Shown: piece by piece, positions 5,899 through 6,318 of the stretch | Numbering within the stretch: position 1 is the first letter of the stretch | How the letters are laid out: every line of letters begins with the position of its first letter | Assembly: GCA_937129505.1 (NCBI GenBank) | Contig: CAKZNJ010000319.1 | Span: 1 to 6,318, forward strand | Source: an uncultured Anaerolineae bacterium | GTDB lineage: Bacteria; Chloroflexota; Anaerolineae; Anaerolineales; UBA4823 | DNA: 6,318 nt | Reading direction: 5' to 3' | Position numbers and translations under genes: made by a program | Notes under the pieces: generated by a model | Told to the model about the DNA's origin: nothing | Database searches by the model: none | The model's input: only the letters and a program-made list of their open reading frames with translations

Positions 5899-6318
5899 TT
5901 GATTAAGCGGCACCGGCTTCTTTTTGAGATTTTATTGGCTTTCATCCTTATCTTGTCTTTAGTGGGGCTTTATCGAGCAAACTATATCTACTCCCAACAA
6001 CAACCCGGCGGGAATGATTTTCTAGCGCGTTGGATGGGCGCTAGATATTGGCTCATTGAAGGAGTAAGCCCGTATGATGAGCAGGTTAGCTTAGCGACCC
6101 AAATCGTTATCTATGGCAGGCCGGCTGATAGAGAGAAAGGTGAAGATATTGCCCATTTTGTCTATCCTTTACCGGTCATGATTTTTATTGCTCCATTTGC
6201 ATTATTTGAATATAACGTTGCAAGAGCGTTATGGATGACTCTATTAGAACTATGTATGGTTGCCATCATCCTACTTGGCTATCGTTTGACTGAGTGGGAA
6301 ATCCATCCAATGAAATTA
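5899..6318 (+). CDS. GT87-like membrane glycosyltransferase, N-terminal part (cut by window edge)
   Basis: An open frame of 140 codons runs from a TTG start to the window edge without a stop. The N-terminus is short and basic (IKRHR), then a hydrophobic segment at about 7-25. The following loop has GGNDFLARWMGARYW (37-51) and SPYD (57-60), then FVYPLP (87-92) leading into a second membrane segment (about 90-104) and a third at about 112-128. This order matches the start of GT87/DUF2029 polyprenol-phosphate-dependent mannosyltransferase-like proteins. Asp40 in the first extracytoplasmic loop is the candidate catalytic residue. The gene starts 10 bp after the SDR stop and so most likely belongs to the same operon. 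The rest of the protein and any terminator lie beyond the edge. Substrate specificity cannot be inferred. Confidence 0.8.
   Translation, partial: MIKRHRLLFEILLAFILILSLVGLYRANYIYSQQQPGGNDFLARWMGARYWLIEGVSPYDEQVSLATQIVIYGRPADREKGEDIAHFVYPLPVMIFIAPFALFEYNVARALWMTLLELCMVAIILLGYRLTEWEIHPMKL

Noticed and set aside
1..6318. CRISPR array, insertion sequence, prophage or defence system
   Set aside because: I saw no regularly spaced repeats, transposase, integrase, nuclease or toxin-antitoxin motifs. All long frames are explained by sigma factor and glycan genes.

Overview
The window reads as ordinary bacterial chromosome, most plausibly from a Chloroflexota (Anaerolineae-like) organism. That placement is inferred from protein style only: the group 1 sigma factor and the types of large membrane glycosyltransferase-like proteins beside it. 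No rRNA or other marker is present to confirm it.

Layout: bases 1-395 are non-coding and hold regulatory DNA. At the left edge is a textbook-perfect sigma70-type promoter pointing left, out of the window. Further right are a probable promoter with an AT-rich upstream tract, a terminator-like hairpin and a weaker second promoter candidate, all pointing right towards rpoD. The primary sigma factor gene rpoD (396-1622, +) follows and ends in a strong intrinsic terminator. A convergent gene (1657-3264, -) encodes a 535-residue polytopic membrane protein of the GT-C glycosyltransferase type. It is divided by only 78 bp from a rightward cluster: a second polytopic membrane protein (3343-4833), an NAD-dependent sugar-nucleotide epimerase/dehydratase (4824-5888, overlapping the previous gene by 10 bp), and the start of a GT87-like membrane glycosyltransferase (from 5899, running off the right edge with a TTG start).

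How it fits together: the three membrane proteins and the soluble SDR enzyme look like a module for envelope glycan or glycolipid assembly. The SDR enzyme would make or interconvert a nucleotide sugar in the cytoplasm. The GT-C type proteins would transfer sugars from polyprenyl-phosphate donors on the outer face of the membrane. Donor, acceptor and product cannot be read from sequence. RpoD has canonical region 2.4 and 4.2 helices, which agrees with the consensus-like TTGACA/TATAAT elements found around it.

I see no defence system, mobile element, CRISPR array or tRNA. The most interesting signals are two palindromic -10 elements (23-30 and 3277-3284) that could fire in both directions, a possible small RNA or attenuated leader ahead of rpoD, and an uncharacterised GT-C-like family with conserved motifs at both ends.
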